A stretch of DNA of 64,000 nucleotides, taken from an uncultured Clostridia bacterium (GTDB taxonomy: Bacteria; Bacillota; Clostridia; Oscillospirales; Acutalibacteraceae). The stretch lies in NCBI GenBank assembly GCA_947627345.1, contig CANQVS010000003.1, positions 1 through 64,000 on the forward strand, read 5' to 3'. Shown here one piece after another: positions 63,297 to 64,000 of this stretch. A program made the translations under genes and the position numbers. Within the stretch, counting starts at the first letter, position 1. Each line of letters begins with the position of its first letter. The notes under the pieces are model-generated. The model was not told where the DNA came from, searched no databases, and saw only the letters and a list, made by a program, of their open reading frames with translations.

Positions 63297-64000
63297 TTAA
63301 TTGTTAGCGGTAATCTGCGGTGTGTGCTTATAAGGAATACAAAGCGCGACCGTAAGCGCGTGGTCGCCCACCCTTTCGAGGTTTGTTAAAAGCTCGATAA
63401 ATACTATACCTGCCTCGGCACTGCATTTTCCCTGCGAGAGACGTCTAATATGATTTTGCCTGAAAAGCTCGCAGTATTCGTCAATCTGGTCCTCCGTTTT
63501 CATAACCGCCTCGGCAAGGCTCGGGTCCTTGCTTTGATTAGAAAACATATAAAGACTGTCCTCTAAAATCTGCTCAACCGTTTCAAAAACAGTTTTAATC
63601 TCCTTCATCGCAACGTCTGAAAGCACAGCCTCGCCGCTGATAATTTTTGACGCCGCCTCGCATATATTCTCACTTCGATCGCCTATACGCTCCAAGTCCT
63701 GAATAGCGTTATACATCGCGCCCATAACCTTTCGGTCATAGTCCATAATATCGAGGCCGTTAATTTTAACGATATATTTTGTAATACTGTGGGTAAGCTT
63801 GTCTACTGTCTTTTCGTTTTCCTCAACCTTTGAAATTGCCTTTGCGTCCTTGTTCAAAACAGCGTCAAGCGAAAAATCAAAACTGTCTTTTGCAAGCTGA
63901 GCAAGACGCGCACATTCCTTTTCAGTCTGCTGAACGGCAACAGGAGGAGTGGTAAGGATACGAGAGTCGAGATATACGGTAATTCCGTCTTCTTCCTCGT
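63297..64000 (-). CDS. Na/Pi cotransporter family protein, PhoU-domain C-terminus (partial)
   Basis: Only the C-terminal part is in the window; the frame stays open to the right edge. The ORF-track start (a TTG) is internal, because the upstream in-frame sequence reads YLDSRILTTPPVAVQQTEKE, typical of the linker after the membrane part of NptA/YjbB-like transporters. The visible residues form a PhoU-like helical domain (AIQDLERIGDRSENICE and NLERVGDHALTVA, with ExxxD metal motifs). The N-terminal transporter domain must lie beyond 64000. Confidence 0.85.
   Translation of the reverse strand, partial: EEEDGITVYLDSRILTTPPVAVQQTEKECARLAQLAKDSFDFSLDAVLNKDAKAISKVEENEKTVDKLTHSITKYIVKINGLDIMDYDRKVMGAMYNAIQDLERIGDRSENICEAASKIISGEAVLSDVAMKEIKTVFETVEQILEDSLYMFSNQSKDPSLAEAVMKTEDQIDEYCELFRQNHIRRLSQGKCSAEAGIVFIELLTNLERVGDHALTVALCIPYKHTPQITANN

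Overview
The window reads as a low-GC, spore-forming, starch-degrading gut Firmicute, most likely Ruminococcus bromii or a close relative. This is inferred from gene content; no search was run. Three secreted GH13 alpha-amylases carry starch-binding modules and type I dockerins, the signature of amylosome enzymes that dock onto cohesins. Sporulation is shown by sigG, an alpha/beta-type SASP, spmA-spmB and possibly a SpoIIQ-like M23 protein.

Layout. 0-9 kb: a probable rRNA-operon promoter firing leftwards off the edge, a cytidylate-kinase-like gene, two dockerin amylases and a membrane M23 peptidase. 9-13.2 kb: potABCD polyamine importer. 13.3-13.9 kb: five tRNAs (Val, Asp, Phe, Gly, Cys in transcription order) from one promoter. 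13.9-18.1 kb: hslO, a methyltransferase, a TrpR-related regulator, sigG and rmuC. 18.2-20.8 kb: third dockerin amylase. 20.9-25.7 kb: a surface-polysaccharide export and decoration cluster (ABC-2 exporter, epimerase-like protein, epimerase-LicD fusion). 25.7-26.9 kb: tRNA-Leu with decayed partial copies and a probable mobile-element scar. 26.9-27.9 kb: Alg13/Alg14-type glycosyltransferase pair. 28.4-34.2 kb: redox and electrophile genes under a MerR-type regulator and a LysR-type regulator.

35-41.5 kb holds an AlkD-like glycosylase, mntP, an unexplained tandem repeat array, and a nitrogen locus: glutamine synthetase III and an Amt-PII fusion, separated by a leader that looks like an undescribed riboswitch or antiterminator. 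41.5-47.5 kb: glutamate synthase, with gltD broken by a frameshift in this sequence. 47.5-64 kb: an ABC-2 exporter, a PfkB kinase, a ParB-like/BMP fusion with a phosphoesterase, a cell-wall-bound C39 peptidase, the SASP, nitroreductase, phosphopantetheinyl transferase, dCMP deaminase, AbrB, spmAB, an LRR/Big2 exported protein, lepA, and a PhoU-type Na/Pi cotransporter cut by the right edge.

The strongest candidate for something undescribed is the 38.88-39.04 kb RNA. A 12-bp closing stem encloses three hairpins and is followed by mutually exclusive antiterminator and terminator hairpins directly before amt. Next come the five-copy repeat at 36.5-37.0 kb, ribosome-site-masking hairpins before sigG and the M23 gene, the tRNA-Leu repeat ladder, and the cytoplasmic ParB-like/BMP fusion. 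Many ORF-track starts were moved 3 to 39 codons downstream, or to a TTG or GTG, because the Shine-Dalgarno motif sits inside the longer ORF.
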